NCBI RefSeq assembly: GCF_029853675.1
Contig: NZ_CP122539.1
Location: 2,747,001 to 2,811,000 of the forward strand
Direction of reading: 5' to 3'
From: Tenacibaculum tangerinum
Lineage (GTDB): Bacteria > Bacteroidota > Bacteroidia > Flavobacteriales > Flavobacteriaceae
DNA: 64,000 nucleotides
Below, piece by piece: positions 44,109-53,098 of this stretch. The translations under genes and the position numbers were made by a program. A model generated the notes under the pieces. That model saw nothing but the letters and a program-made list of their open reading frames with translations, made no database searches and was not told the DNA's origin. Position 1 is the stretch's first letter, and each line of letters begins with the position of its first letter.

Positions 44109-46868
44109 TTAGAATCTATAATTTAAGTTTACGAAATAGGTAGTACCTCTACCATACCAGTATTTGTTGCCAAAGCTTGGTGTTCCGTTGGCATGATCAT
44201 CTCTAAGCTGGCGATAATTGGCATTTCTCCCTTGTTCGAATCCACCAGTTTTATATTCTTGGTTAAAAAGGTTAGTAACACTGGCGAACAAACCAATATA
44301 TTTTCTATTTCCTACTTTCCAAGATTTTCCTCCGATAGCATTCACTACAATATAATCGTCAAATTGTTCTTGTTGTAACAATTGTCTTGCTAATACTGGG
44401 TCATAATCAGCAAAAGCTTGCCCATCGACATCACTTACAAAGTTACTCGTTCTTCTAATAGGAGAAACATCTACATAGGCTTCATCCATATAGTTTGCGG
44501 TAAGGCTAACAAACCAGTAGTCTGGGTCTCTATATTCAAAACCTAACGAATAGGCTTTTTGAGGACCTGCAGCAATTTTATAATCTTTAAGAGAGGCTTT
44601 TCCTAAATCTCTTTTACCATTAACGAAACCTTCGGTAGAAGCATTTTCGGTTGTAATTATAAGGTTTGGATTGTTGTTATAGGTATATTGCCCTATGTTC
44701 GCCGCTCCTTTTAGTTTGATAGTTGGAGTTACCTGTGCTTCAATACCTAATTCAACACCAAAGTGTCTTTTATCAATACCTGTTAATATTTCTTGAATAA
44801 AAGCTGAAGTATCTCCTCCAATACCATCGGCAAAGAAGAAAGAAATTTCGGTAGCATCTTTAATATCTGTGTAATATCCAGTAATTCTTGAAGTTAGTAA
44901 AGGACTTCTAAACACATAGCTCAAATCTCCTGTTAAGATTTTTTCACTGTTTAATTCAGCAACATCTGCCACGGTAATATTGTTGGCTCTCGAGTTAGCA
45001 AACGAGTTGCGTAATGATGGTGCTTTGGTAACATACCCTCCGTTAACATCGATTAAATGACGTCCAGATATTTTATAGGTAAGCCCTCCTTTAGCTCCGT
45101 AGTTAAAGAAGTCTAACTTGTCTGATTTTCCGTAAGAATTATCAGGAAAATAGCCATTTTGAAATAAACCTTCTCTTTGGTGCGTAGTATTATTTGCTTG
45201 CCCTGCTACATAAAAATCTACTTTATTATACTTGAATTGTAATTGAGCAAAACCACCGTATATTTCAGATTCGAAGTTGTAGTTGTATTTAAAACGATCT
45301 CCTAAACCAATGGTTCTATTAGGAGTTAATACATTACTTTGCTGTTGGTTGAAAGTATTGCCAAAAGTATTAACATCTAAATACCCGTTCGCACCTAGCA
45401 TGTCTATAGGTGTGGCAAAGTTTTCAGAATGCAATCTTCTATATTCACCACTAGCGGTAAGGGTAATATTTTCAGTTAACTCAGAAGACAAAATCATATT
45501 AGCCGTTAATTGCTGATCGTCATTTCTATCTTCGTATAAAATCACACGAGCATTTTCTGGACTTCCTTCATTACCAATATACAACTCATCCCAATCAATT
45601 TGTCCGTCATTTTGAAAACTAGTTAATGATTTATAAGCATTTTCATAATCAGGTCCGTTAGGGTCTGATAAGAACCAGCTTGGTAGTTTTCTGTAGTAGG
45701 TAGGGTCTGGATTATTCGCCCCATTATAGTCTAAACGACTATTTCCTATCTCTCCAAATTGGAAACCAATATTTGTATTTAATGTGGTGTTTTCAGAAAG
45801 ATTCCAATAATGATTTAACATCACAATAGGCTCATAAATTCTTCGAACTCTTGAGTTTCTGTTTTTATCGCCTTGTTTTCCCCAAAAAGAGTTGTAACGA
45901 ATACCTTTAATATCGAATACTTCTTGTGTATTTGGTGATGATTTTCCTCGTTCATTTTCAGCAGCAATTACCGTTAAGTTTACACTGTGGGCGTCACTGA
46001 TTTTCTTTTCAATAGCTAAAAAGATAGAGTTGGCATCGTAAAAAGTACCGTCAACATACCCTTCGTTACCTGCTCTTCTACTTCCAGAAGCTGTTATTGC
46101 CCATCCGTTGGCTAACAAACCAGATGAATATGTTGCCATTAAGCGGTGATTGTAACTTCTGTTAGAAGCTGCATACGAAATACGACCGCCCTCACTATAT
46201 TCAGAAGCTCGCGTATTGATATTGGTAGATCCTAACACCCCACCAAATGTATAGTTAGAAGGCGTTAATCCGTTACTAAACTCTTGGTTGCGCAGTACAT
46301 CGTTTAAACCTCCCCAGTTACTCCACTGTGGTCTTCCGTTGTACAGTTTGTTCATTTCAATTCCGTTAATTAAAACTTTACCGTTTTCAGAATCCAAACC
46401 ACGTACTCTGTAAAATGAACCACTCCACTCAAAAGCAGCAGTACGTAAATACACATCTCTAGATGCTTGTAACAAACCAGAAATGTTATCGGCAGCACTG
46501 GCATCGTCATTTAACTCATCGTCACTAATAGTAATCGTACTTAAGTCTTGGTCTACAGACAAGTCTTCGTACATAAAAATGGTACCTAAATCGATTGTTT
46601 TTCCAGCTAATTCTACTGGGAAATTTTGGGTTTCATACCCATTTAATAATACCGTTACAATTTGCCTTCCGTCGGACAAACCTTTGAGTGTAAAAGCACC
46701 TGTAGCATCTGTAGTGGTAGCTATATTGGCAATTTTTACACTTACGGAAACACCTTGCATCGGATTTTCAGAGTCGCCATTTAAAACCACTCCTTTTACA
46801 ATATTCTGTGCGTTCAAGGCAAACAAGCCAGAAAACAACAACAATATTGTTACTGTGAAATTTCTCAT
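44109..46868 (-). CDS. TonB-dependent outer-membrane receptor with CarboxypepD-like domain
   Basis: A 919-residue receptor. The signal ends ALNAQ, then a carboxypeptidase-regulatory-like domain (about 22-95, GVVLNGDSENPMQGVSVSV). A plug (about 115-240: RVRGLDSENGKVLINGIEMNK) precedes a long barrel ending VNLNYRF. No SusD-like gene is next to it; the DUF5689/LTD lipoprotein takes that place. With the secreted nuclease divergently placed, it may import products of extracellular nucleic acid breakdown, which is inference. Confidence 0.9.
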   Translation of the reverse strand: MRNFTVTILLLFSGLFALNAQNIVKGVVLNGDSENPMQGVSVSVKIANIATTTDATGAFTLKGLSDGRQIVTVLLNGYETQNFPVELAGKTIDLGTIFMYEDLSVDQDLSTITISDDELNDDASAADNISGLLQASRDVYLRTAAFEWSGSFYRVRGLDSENGKVLINGIEMNKLYNGRPQWSNWGGLNDVLRNQEFSNGLTPSNYTFGGVLGSTNINTRASEYSEGGRISYAASNRSYNHRLMATYSSGLLANGWAITASGSRRAGNEGYVDGTFYDANSIFLAIEKKISDAHSVNLTVIAAENERGKSSPNTQEVFDIKGIRYNSFWGKQGDKNRNSRVRRIYEPIVMLNHYWNLSENTTLNTNIGFQFGEIGNSRLDYNGANNPDPTYYRKLPSWFLSDPNGPDYENAYKSLTSFQNDGQIDWDELYIGNEGSPENARVILYEDRNDDQQLTANMILSSELTENITLTASGEYRRLHSENFATPIDMLGANGYLDVNTFGNTFNQQQSNVLTPNRTIGLGDRFKYNYNFESEIYGGFAQLQFKYNKVDFYVAGQANNTTHQREGLFQNGYFPDNSYGKSDKLDFFNYGAKGGLTYKISGRHLIDVNGGYVTKAPSLRNSFANSRANNITVADVAELNSEKILTGDLSYVFRSPLLTSRITGYYTDIKDATEISFFFADGIGGDTSAFIQEILTGIDKRHFGVELGIEAQVTPTIKLKGAANIGQYTYNNNPNLIITTENASTEGFVNGKRDLGKASLKDYKIAAGPQKAYSLGFEYRDPDYWFVSLTANYMDEAYVDVSPIRRTSNFVSDVDGQAFADYDPVLARQLLQQEQFDDYIVVNAIGGKSWKVGNRKYIGLFASVTNLFNQEYKTGGFEQGRNANYRQLRDDHANGTPSFGNKYWYGRGTTYFVNLNYRF

Positions 46869-46962
46869 AAATGATTGTTTATAAAATATTTGAATTTGTT
46901 AACTCCCTAAACCGAAAGTTCGGAAAAGGGAGGCAAAACTACAAAAAAAAGACCTTCTAAAC

Positions 46963-46977
46963 ATTAACTAATTGTTA
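46963..46977. promoter_or_regulatory. Weaker third copy of the candidate Pho-type motif
   Basis: ATTAACTAATTGTTA agrees at 11 of 15 positions with GTTAAGTTAGTGTTA (40938). It lies in the divergent promoter region of the TonB receptor and the nuclease. Confidence 0.35.
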
Positions 46978-47017
46978 TATATTAAACAATTTTGCAACTA
47001 TGGTTTGATTTTTGTTT

Positions 47018-47025
47018 TACTTTTG
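47018..47025 (+). promoter_or_regulatory. -7 element of the nuclease gene
   Basis: TACTTTTG fits TAnnTTTG, 18 bases before ATG 47044, which therefore is preferred to an upstream start at 46972. Confidence 0.55.
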
Positions 47026-47043
47026 CCGCATAAAATTTATAAA

Positions 47044-48096
47044 ATGAGAAGTACAATTGTTTTTTTAATGTTTGTTTTTGTAGCATTTACTACGCAAGCG
47101 CAACAAAATCAAAAAAAATATAAAATAAGAACTGTAGGTTTTTACAATTTGGAAAACCTTTTTGACACTGAAAATGATCCTGAAAAAAATGATGAAGCGA
47201 GTCCTATTATGGAAATGAAAGGAGATAAGGAAGAGGTGTATTGGGATAAAATAGATAAGTTAGGAGAGGTAATTTCTCAATTAGGCGCAGAAAAAGCCAA
47301 AACCAGTCCAGCAATTCTAGGTGTAGCAGAAGTTGAAAATAAAAAGGTGTTGGAAGATTTAATTGCTTCTGAAAGGTTACAAAAGAAGCGTTATAGTATC
47401 ATTCATTTTGATTCACCAGACAAGAGAGGAATTGATGTCGCTTTATTGTACCAGCCACGTTATTTTAAACCCATTCATTTTGAAGCATTCAATCCTAATA
47501 TTTACGACCAAAACAGAAAAATATATACGCGTGATATTTTATTGGTTTCAGGATATTTAGATGATGAATTGGTGCATGTTATTGTGAACCATTGGCCCTC
47601 AAGAAGAGGTGGAGAGGCTAAGAGCAGACCCTTACGTGAAAAAGCAGCCTATAAAGTAAAGCAGATTATAGAAAAAATTAAAGAGAATGATCCGAACCCA
47701 AAAGTGTTGATTATGGGTGATTTTAACGACGACCCTATAAACTCAAGCTTTAAAACAGTTTTACAAACAAAAACTAAAAAAAAGAATGTAAAAGAAGGAG
47801 ATATTTATAATCCGTATGAAGATATGTTTCGTCGTGGATTCAATACTTTAGGATATCGAGACAATATCAATTTATTCGATCAGATTATGTTTACTTCTCC
47901 AATACTAGATAAAGGAGAAAAAGACTTTTCTACTTACAAGATGTTTAAGTCTGGAATTTTTAACAAACGTTTTTTAATTCAAAATACTGGACGTTCTAAA
48001 GGGTATCCTTTCAGGAGTTTTTCTTACGGAAGATATACCGGCGGGTATAGCGATCACTACCCAGTTTATATGTACTTAATTAAAGAAGATAAATAA
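47044..48096 (+). CDS. Secreted endonuclease/exonuclease/phosphatase family protein
   Basis: A 350-residue exported enzyme of the EEP (DNase I-like) superfamily. The signal ends TTQAQ. Motifs are VGFYNLENLFDTENDPE, ILGVAEVENK (catalytic Glu), VIVNHWPSRRGG, VLIMGDFNDDP and the final GYSDHYPVYMY (catalytic Asp-His). It cuts phosphodiester or phosphomonoester bonds outside the cytoplasm. Its position, divergent from the TonB receptor and beside phosphate uptake genes, suggests liberation of phosphorus from nucleic acids. Confidence 0.9.
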   Translation: MRSTIVFLMFVFVAFTTQAQQNQKKYKIRTVGFYNLENLFDTENDPEKNDEASPIMEMKGDKEEVYWDKIDKLGEVISQLGAEKAKTSPAILGVAEVENKKVLEDLIASERLQKKRYSIIHFDSPDKRGIDVALLYQPRYFKPIHFEAFNPNIYDQNRKIYTRDILLVSGYLDDELVHVIVNHWPSRRGGEAKSRPLREKAAYKVKQIIEKIKENDPNPKVLIMGDFNDDPINSSFKTVLQTKTKKKNVKEGDIYNPYEDMFRRGFNTLGYRDNINLFDQIMFTSPILDKGEKDFSTYKMFKSGIFNKRFLIQNTGRSKGYPFRSFSYGRYTGGYSDHYPVYMYLIKEDK

Positions 48097-48099
48097 CTA

Positions 48100-48128
48100 A
48101 AAAGGCTTGCAAATTCTGCAAGCCTTTT
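48100..48128. terminator. Bidirectional terminator
   Basis: Arms AAAAGGCTTGCA and TGCAAGCCTTTT with a 5-nt loop, between two convergent genes. Confidence 0.85.
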
Positions 48129-48471
48129 AATTTTTACACAAACCATTCAAATAATGATTCATTCTTAACTGAAATAAAGTACCTCTTAAAAGGTCGTCAA
48201 TTTGCCATAGTTCAGCAGAAGATACTGCTAAGCTAACTTTGTTAGAAGGGGTTTGAAGTAAAATAGACCTACGGCCTTTGTCTTTACTACAAGTCGCACA
48301 ATTTTGTTGAAGTTTAGAATCAGTTACTTTATCTAAAAATAATTCTATTTCTTGCTCAGTTAGATGAAAGCCTATGTCTCTAAATATCAATTGAACTAAG
48401 TTTGAGTTGTTTTCTTTCCAATGAAAAGAAATGCCGATGTTGTTGTCGTATATTTTGGTTATTGCCTCCAT
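48127..48471 (-). CDS. Small protein of unknown function, putatively metal-regulated
   Basis: A 114-residue cytoplasmic protein with three cysteines (NCATC, GLCKN) and the pattern NLVQLIFRDIGFHLTEQEIELFL then SNKVSLAVSSAELWQIDDLL. It is somewhat like small Bacteroidota domains with a CxxC in mid protein. ATG 48471 is taken in place of 48480, since the -7 element ends at 48491. The promoter carries a 10-bp-arm palindrome shared with the cysteine-rich gene at 20158-20355. Role unknown. Confidence 0.7.
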   Translation of the reverse strand: MEAITKIYDNNIGISFHWKENNSNLVQLIFRDIGFHLTEQEIELFLDKVTDSKLQQNCATCSKDKGRRSILLQTPSNKVSLAVSSAELWQIDDLLRGTLFQLRMNHYLNGLCKN

Positions 48472-48490
48472 AATTATCATGAATATACAA

Positions 48491-48526
48491 CAAATATAAA
48501 ATTTATTTAGAATAAATCTAAATAAA
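48491..48526 (-). promoter_or_regulatory. Promoter with perfect palindromic operator
   Basis: Minus-strand -7 TATATTTG (plus-strand 48491-48498) is preceded, after 3 bases, by a perfect palindrome with plus-strand arms TTTATTTAGA (48502-48511) and TCTAAATAAA (48517-48526) about ATAAA. It covers the space between the -7 and -33 elements, as expected of a repressor site. The layout resembles sites of DtxR/Fur-type metal repressors in general form only. Confidence 0.65.
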
Positions 48527-48529
48527 ATA

Positions 48530-50215
48530 TTATTTTACATCTTTTAAGAGTAGTTGAATAGAAGTGTACCCATTCCACGTATTTTCATCTACAGTATAGG
48601 CGATGTCAAAATCGTTTTGGATACAGGTTATTTTTTTTCCGAGTCCAAAGCCTATGGCATTGTATGTTTTTTTATCAGAGCCATAAATAATGTTCAGTTT
48701 TAAATGGCTATTGTCAGTTCCTACTTGTTTACCGTAACCATTATCTCTTACGGCAGTAGTGACAAAAGTGGGTTTCATATTTTGCGGTCCAAAAGGTGCC
48801 ATTTGTTGAATAATTCGGAAAAATTTAGGAGTAATTTCTGAGAGTTCTATTTCAGCATCAATAGCAATTTCTGGAGTTAGTAAGTTTTTATCAATGGTTG
48901 TTGAAACTACTTCTTCAAACTTCTTTTTAAAATTTTGATACTGTTTAGGGAGTAAAGTCAAACCAGCCGCATATTTATGTCCGCCAAACTGTTCGATATA
49001 CGCTGAACATTGCTCTAAGGCGTTATACACATCGAACCCTTTTACGGAGCGAGCAGAGGCAGCCAATTTTTCACCACTTTTGGTAAATACCAACGTTGGT
49101 CTGTAATAGGTTTCTGTTAAACGAGAAGCCACAATACCTATTACTCCTTTGTGCCAAGTTGCATCAAAAACAACAGTGGTATAGTTTTCTTGTTCGTTAT
49201 TGTTTTCAATTTGTAACAAAGCTTCTTGAGTAATTCTTCTATCTAGCTCTTTTCTATCGGAATTGAACTTTTCAATAGCGGCGGCAAATTTAACTGCTGC
49301 TTCAAAATCCATTTCGGTTAACAGTTCAACAGCGTAGTTTCCGTGTTGTATTCTTCCTGCAGCATTAATTCGTGGAGCAATGATAAAAACAACATCGGTA
49401 ATGGTAAGCTCTTTTTTTTGTAATTGATGAATAATAGCCTTAATACCGTTTCTAGGGGTTGAATTGATAACTTTTAGTCCGTGGTAAGCCAAGATTCGAT
49501 TTTCACCTGTCATCGGAACAATATCAGCAGCAATTGCGGTGGCAACTAAATCTAAATACGGAACTAAATCTTCAATTGTTTGCTTTCTTTTGGAAGCCAG
49601 TGCTTGAATCAATTTAAAACCAACACCACAACCACACAGTTCGTTATAAGGGTAGTTACAGTCTACTTGTTTCGGGTTGAGCACAGCCACTGCCTTTGGA
49701 ACTTCACTTCCAGGTTTGTGGTGATCGCAAATAATAAAATCGATTCCTTTTTTTGTAGCGTACTCAACTTTATCAATGGCTTTAATACCACAATCTAAGG
49801 CAATGATGAGCGAAAAATTATTGTCTTCAGCAAAATCAATTCCTTGAAAAGAAACTCCATAACCCTCTTCATACCGGTCAGGAATATAGGTGGCTATATT
49901 AGGGTGAATTGTTTTTAGGTAAGAGGCTAGTAAAGAAACAGCTGTCGTACCGTCAACATCGTAATCACCATATACTAAAATATTCTCGTTATTGGCAATC
50001 GCATTTTCAATACGTGTGACGGCAATTTTCATATCCTTCATTAAAAAAGGATCGTGTAAATCGTTCAATGAAGGGCGAAAAAACTTTTTTGCTTCTTCAA
50101 AGGTTTCAATACCACGTTGCACTAAAATTGTAGCCAAGGTTGTATCGATGGCTAATTCTTTAGCTAATTGTTTTACTTTAGTAAGATCTGGTTTCGGTTT
50201 TAGTGTCCAGCGCAT
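48530..50215 (-). CDS. recJ: Single-stranded-DNA-specific exonuclease RecJ
   Basis: A 561-residue DHH-family nuclease. Motifs are ILVYGDYDVDGTTAV (about 78), LIIALDCG, FIICDHHKPG (DHH, about 158) and INAAGRIQHG, and the DHHA1 C-terminal part has GVIGIVASRL and FGGHKYAAGLTL. It digests single-stranded DNA 5' to 3' in recombination and repair. A single gene upstream of osmC's end (19-base gap), so the two minus genes could be cotranscribed. Confidence 0.95.
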   Translation of the reverse strand: MRWTLKPKPDLTKVKQLAKELAIDTTLATILVQRGIETFEEAKKFFRPSLNDLHDPFLMKDMKIAVTRIENAIANNENILVYGDYDVDGTTAVSLLASYLKTIHPNIATYIPDRYEEGYGVSFQGIDFAEDNNFSLIIALDCGIKAIDKVEYATKKGIDFIICDHHKPGSEVPKAVAVLNPKQVDCNYPYNELCGCGVGFKLIQALASKRKQTIEDLVPYLDLVATAIAADIVPMTGENRILAYHGLKVINSTPRNGIKAIIHQLQKKELTITDVVFIIAPRINAAGRIQHGNYAVELLTEMDFEAAVKFAAAIEKFNSDRKELDRRITQEALLQIENNNEQENYTTVVFDATWHKGVIGIVASRLTETYYRPTLVFTKSGEKLAASARSVKGFDVYNALEQCSAYIEQFGGHKYAAGLTLLPKQYQNFKKKFEEVVSTTIDKNLLTPEIAIDAEIELSEITPKFFRIIQQMAPFGPQNMKPTFVTTAVRDNGYGKQVGTDNSHLKLNIIYGSDKKTYNAIGFGLGKKITCIQNDFDIAYTVDENTWNGYTSIQLLLKDVK

Positions 50216-50234
50216 AGCAATTTTTATAAGGAAT

Positions 50235-50660
50235 TTAGTTGTTGTGGAAGTGAACAGCGGTAGTTACCTCGGCAAATTTTCTGAACATTTCCATAACACC
50301 ACAGTATTTCTCTATCGATAAATCTACAGCTTTGGTAATTTTTTTCTGGTCTAAATCACTTCCATAAAAATGATAGTCTACCAACACTTTGTGATAATAT
50401 TTGGGGTGTTCTTCGGTTAACTCACCAGTAACTACCATTTTAAAATCATCAAGTTTTACACGCATTTTTTCGAGCATGGGTACGATGTCTAAACCAGAGC
50501 AACCAGCTAACGATGAAAGCATCATGGCTTTTGGGCGCAAACCACTGTTGTTACCTCCAAACTCTTCAGAAGTATCAATAACTATGCGATGTCCGCTAGG
50601 GTTATCACTTTCGAATTGCATCTTTTCTTTCCAAACCGTTGTTACTGTATTTGTTGCCAT
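50235..50660 (-). CDS. OsmC family protein
   Basis: A 141-residue OsmC/Ohr-like protein with the two reactive cysteines in LAGCSGLDIV (about 59) and EKYCGVME (about 127). Such proteins reduce organic peroxides using thiols. The start at ATG 50660 (MATNTVTT) fits best; a longer frame to 50732 would overlap the -7 element. The CAAACTTA at 50732-50739 reads as TAAGTTTG on the minus strand. Confidence 0.85.
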   Translation of the reverse strand: MATNTVTTVWKEKMQFESDNPSGHRIVIDTSEEFGGNNSGLRPKAMMLSSLAGCSGLDIVPMLEKMRVKLDDFKMVVTGELTEEHPKYYHKVLVDYHFYGSDLDQKKITKAVDLSIEKYCGVMEMFRKFAEVTTAVHFHNN

Positions 50661-50731
50661 ATCTTGATATTTTTTGTTTATTGCGTAAGTAAGTCGGTTT
50701 ACATTTCGACTTATATTCGTGTATAGTAGCA

Positions 50732-50739
50732 CAAACTTA
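50732..50739 (-). promoter_or_regulatory. -7 element of the osmC promoter
   Basis: TAAGTTTG on the minus strand matches TAnnTTTG, 72 bases before ATG 50660. Confidence 0.5.
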
Positions 50740-50778
50740 CTGTAAAAAATTAGTATTAAAAATTTTAAAAATAAAACG

Positions 50779-51369
50779 ATGCCATTAGTAACTCCTTTAG
50801 ATCCGAATCACGATGCGGAAACCAAACAATTAGCTGATTTTTATAACGAAACCCTAGGTTTTTGTCCTAATTCGGTATTAACGATGCAGCGCCGACCAGA
50901 GATTTCAAAAGCATTTATTAATTTGAACAAAGCGGTCATGGCGAATCATGGTCGTGTAACCTCTGCTTTAAAGCGTATGATTGCCTGGGTAAGTAGTAAT
51001 GCTACGGGTTGTCGTTATTGTCAAGCCCATGCTATTCGTGCTGCTGAGCGCTATGGTGCAGAACAAGAACAATTAGATAATATTTGGGAGTATAAAACGC
51101 ATCCTGCTTTTTCTGATGCTGAACGTGCTGCACTAGACTTCTCATTAGCAGCTTCGATGGTTCCTAATAGGGTAGATGCACAAATTAAAGAAGAGTTATA
51201 TAAATACTGGAACGAGGGTGAAATAGTGGAGATGTTGGGAGTAATTTCTCTGTTCGGATATTTGAACAGGTGGAATGATTCTATGGGAACAAGTATTGAG
51301 GATGGGGCAGTTGAAAGTGGCGAGCACTATTTAGGAAAACATGGCTGGAATAAAGGAAAACATGTTTAA
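50779..51369 (+). CDS. AhpD-like carboxymuconolactone decarboxylase family protein
   Basis: A 196-residue all-helical protein with the AhpD-type active site CRYCQAH (about 73-79) and a supporting Glu in the helix before. Proteins of this type act as peroxidase-related oxidoreductases; the fold is shared with carboxymuconolactone decarboxylase. It is divergent from osmC, with which it may share a peroxide-stress role. Confidence 0.82.
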   Translation: MPLVTPLDPNHDAETKQLADFYNETLGFCPNSVLTMQRRPEISKAFINLNKAVMANHGRVTSALKRMIAWVSSNATGCRYCQAHAIRAAERYGAEQEQLDNIWEYKTHPAFSDAERAALDFSLAASMVPNRVDAQIKEELYKYWNEGEIVEMLGVISLFGYLNRWNDSMGTSIEDGAVESGEHYLGKHGWNKGKHV

Positions 51370-51462
51370 TACAATTTTGAATTAAGAATTATAAATTTTT
51401 AATTATTCCTTTTTAAACACCAAATAGTTACAGATTAATAGCTGTGAACTATCAATACTAAA

Positions 51463-51489
51463 AAAAGCTCGCACTGCGAGCTTTTTTAG
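51463..51489. terminator. Bidirectional terminator
   Basis: Palindrome AAAAAAGCTCGC / GCGAGCTTTTTT with a short loop, between convergent genes; the position is good to a few bases. Confidence 0.82.
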
Positions 51490-51538
51490 TATTGAATTAT
51501 TGTAAACTAACGATTAAAAATTCGTAATTTAAATTGTT

Positions 51539-51949
51539 TTATTGTTTCTTTAATAAATCTCTAATTTCAGCTAATAATTCTTCTTGGCTTGGTCCTGTTG
51601 GAGCCTCTGGTGCTGGTTCTTCTTTTTTCTTCATTGCATTGACTGCTTTTACAACCATAAACATGACAAAAGCAACAATAATAAAGTCAATCACGTTCGT
51701 TAAAAACTCACCGTATAGTACCGCAACTTCTCCTATTACTTTACCGGCTTCGTCAGTAACCCCTTCTTTTATCACATATTTTAAGTTTTTGAAGTCAGTG
51801 TTGAAAATAAGTCCAATTAAAGGAGAAACAATTCCTCCAGTAAAAGAGGTAACTACTTGTTTAAAAGCGGCCCCCATTACAAAACCTACAGCAATATCTA
51901 CTAAATTGCCTTTCATTGCAAATTCCTTAAACTCTTTGAGCATTCCCAT
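51539..51949 (-). CDS. mscL: Large-conductance mechanosensitive channel
   Basis: A 136-residue MscL. FKEFAMKGNLVDIAVGFVMGAAF (here named as N-terminal amphipathic helix plus TM1), TM2 near 75-97 (FIIVAFVMFMVVKAV) and the cytoplasmic helix ending EELLAEIRDLLKKQ are diagnostic. It opens on hypo-osmotic shock to release solutes. Single gene. Confidence 0.96.
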   Translation of the reverse strand: MGMLKEFKEFAMKGNLVDIAVGFVMGAAFKQVVTSFTGGIVSPLIGLIFNTDFKNLKYVIKEGVTDEAGKVIGEVAVLYGEFLTNVIDFIIVAFVMFMVVKAVNAMKKKEEPAPEAPTGPSQEELLAEIRDLLKKQ

Positions 51950-51994
51950 ATATTTAATGTTTATTAGTTAATTGAACTGAAAAGTATAAAAAAA

Positions 51995-53098
51995 TTAGCG
52001 TTTTACCAATCTTTTTATACGTTGTGATAGGGCAGTAAGTATTTCATACGGAATGGTTTCACATTTGTGAGCCATATATTCGATATGTTTTTGGTGGTTG
52101 AAAACGATAACTTCATCTCCTTCATTACAATTAATTTTTGTTACATCTACCATTATCATATCCATGCATACATTTCCTATAATAGGGGCAGATTGCCCAT
52201 TGATAAGAACAAAACCATTTTTATTTCCTAGTTTTCTCGAAATACCATCGGCATGACCAATAGGTATGGTAGCACTTTTTGTAGTTTTACTCGCTACAAA
52301 AGCTCTGTTATATCCAACGGTTTCTCCTGGCTTAATGATATTGATTTGAGAAATGATAGACTTTAAGTTGTGGGTGTTTTTAAGTTTTGAAGTTTCTTTT
52401 TTATCGTTTCCAAAGCCATACAATCCTATTCCTAGGCGAACCATATCAAATTGAGCTTTTGAGTAGTTAATAACACCTGATGTATTTAAAATATGTATCA
52501 TGGGCTTATACCCTAAATGTTTGTATATTTTCCTAACAATAAAGGCGAAGTTGTTAATTTGCCCTATCGTAAATTCTTGCTCATTTGCATCTTCACTAGC
52601 AGCTAAATGAGAAAAAATGGATTCAACTTTTACATTGTTTGATTTTTTTAATTCTGTAATAATGTTAGGTACATCGGTATGCCAAAATCCTAACCGATTT
52701 AAACCTGTATTAAACTTTAAATGAATAGGGTAGTTCATTAAAGGTTTTTCATCAGCCAGTTTTAAAAACGCGTCAAAAATTTTAAAGTTATACAAGTTAG
52801 GTTCTAGTCGATACGCAACGATATCTTTTAAATTTTGAAGTTGAGGGTGAAGTACTAAAATAGGCGTTGTAATTCCTGCCTCACGTAACGTAATTCCTTC
52901 ATTAGAATAAGCAACGGCAAAATAATCGACGTGGTCTTGTACTATTTTTGCGATTTCTGTTGCATCACTTCCGTAACCAAAGGCTTTTACAACTGCTAAA
53001 ATCTTTGTTTTTGGCTGTAATTTTTGCTTAAAATAAGCTAAGTTGTGTAGCACCGCATGCGAATCAATTTCTAATACGGTAACATGATTATTGTTCAT
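51995..53098 (-). CDS. alr: Alanine racemase
   Basis: A 367-residue PLP enzyme. The PLP lysine is in [14 protein letters not shown] (about 35-45), the second-base Tyr in [10 protein letters not shown], and [11 protein letters not shown] is a conserved C-terminal-domain motif. It makes D-alanine for peptidoglycan. The start overlaps the end of tdk by 11 bases, so they are translated in sequence. Confidence 0.94.
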   Translation of the reverse strand: MNNNHVTVLEIDSHAVLHNLAYFKQKLQPKTKILAVVKAFGYGSDATEIAKIVQDHVDYFAVAYSNEGITLREAGITTPILVLHPQLQNLKDIVAYRLEPNLYNFKIFDAFLKLADEKPLMNYPIHLKFNTGLNRLGFWHTDVPNIITELKKSNNVKVESIFSHLAASEDANEQEFTIGQINNFAFIVRKIYKHLGYKPMIHILNTSGVINYSKAQFDMVRLGIGLYGFGNDKKETSKLKNTHNLKSIISQINIIKPGETVGYNRAFVASKTTKSATIPIGHADGISRKLGNKNGFVLINGQSAPIIGNVCMDMIMVDVTKINCNEGDEVIVFNHQKHIEYMAHKCETIPYEILTALSQRIKRLVKR

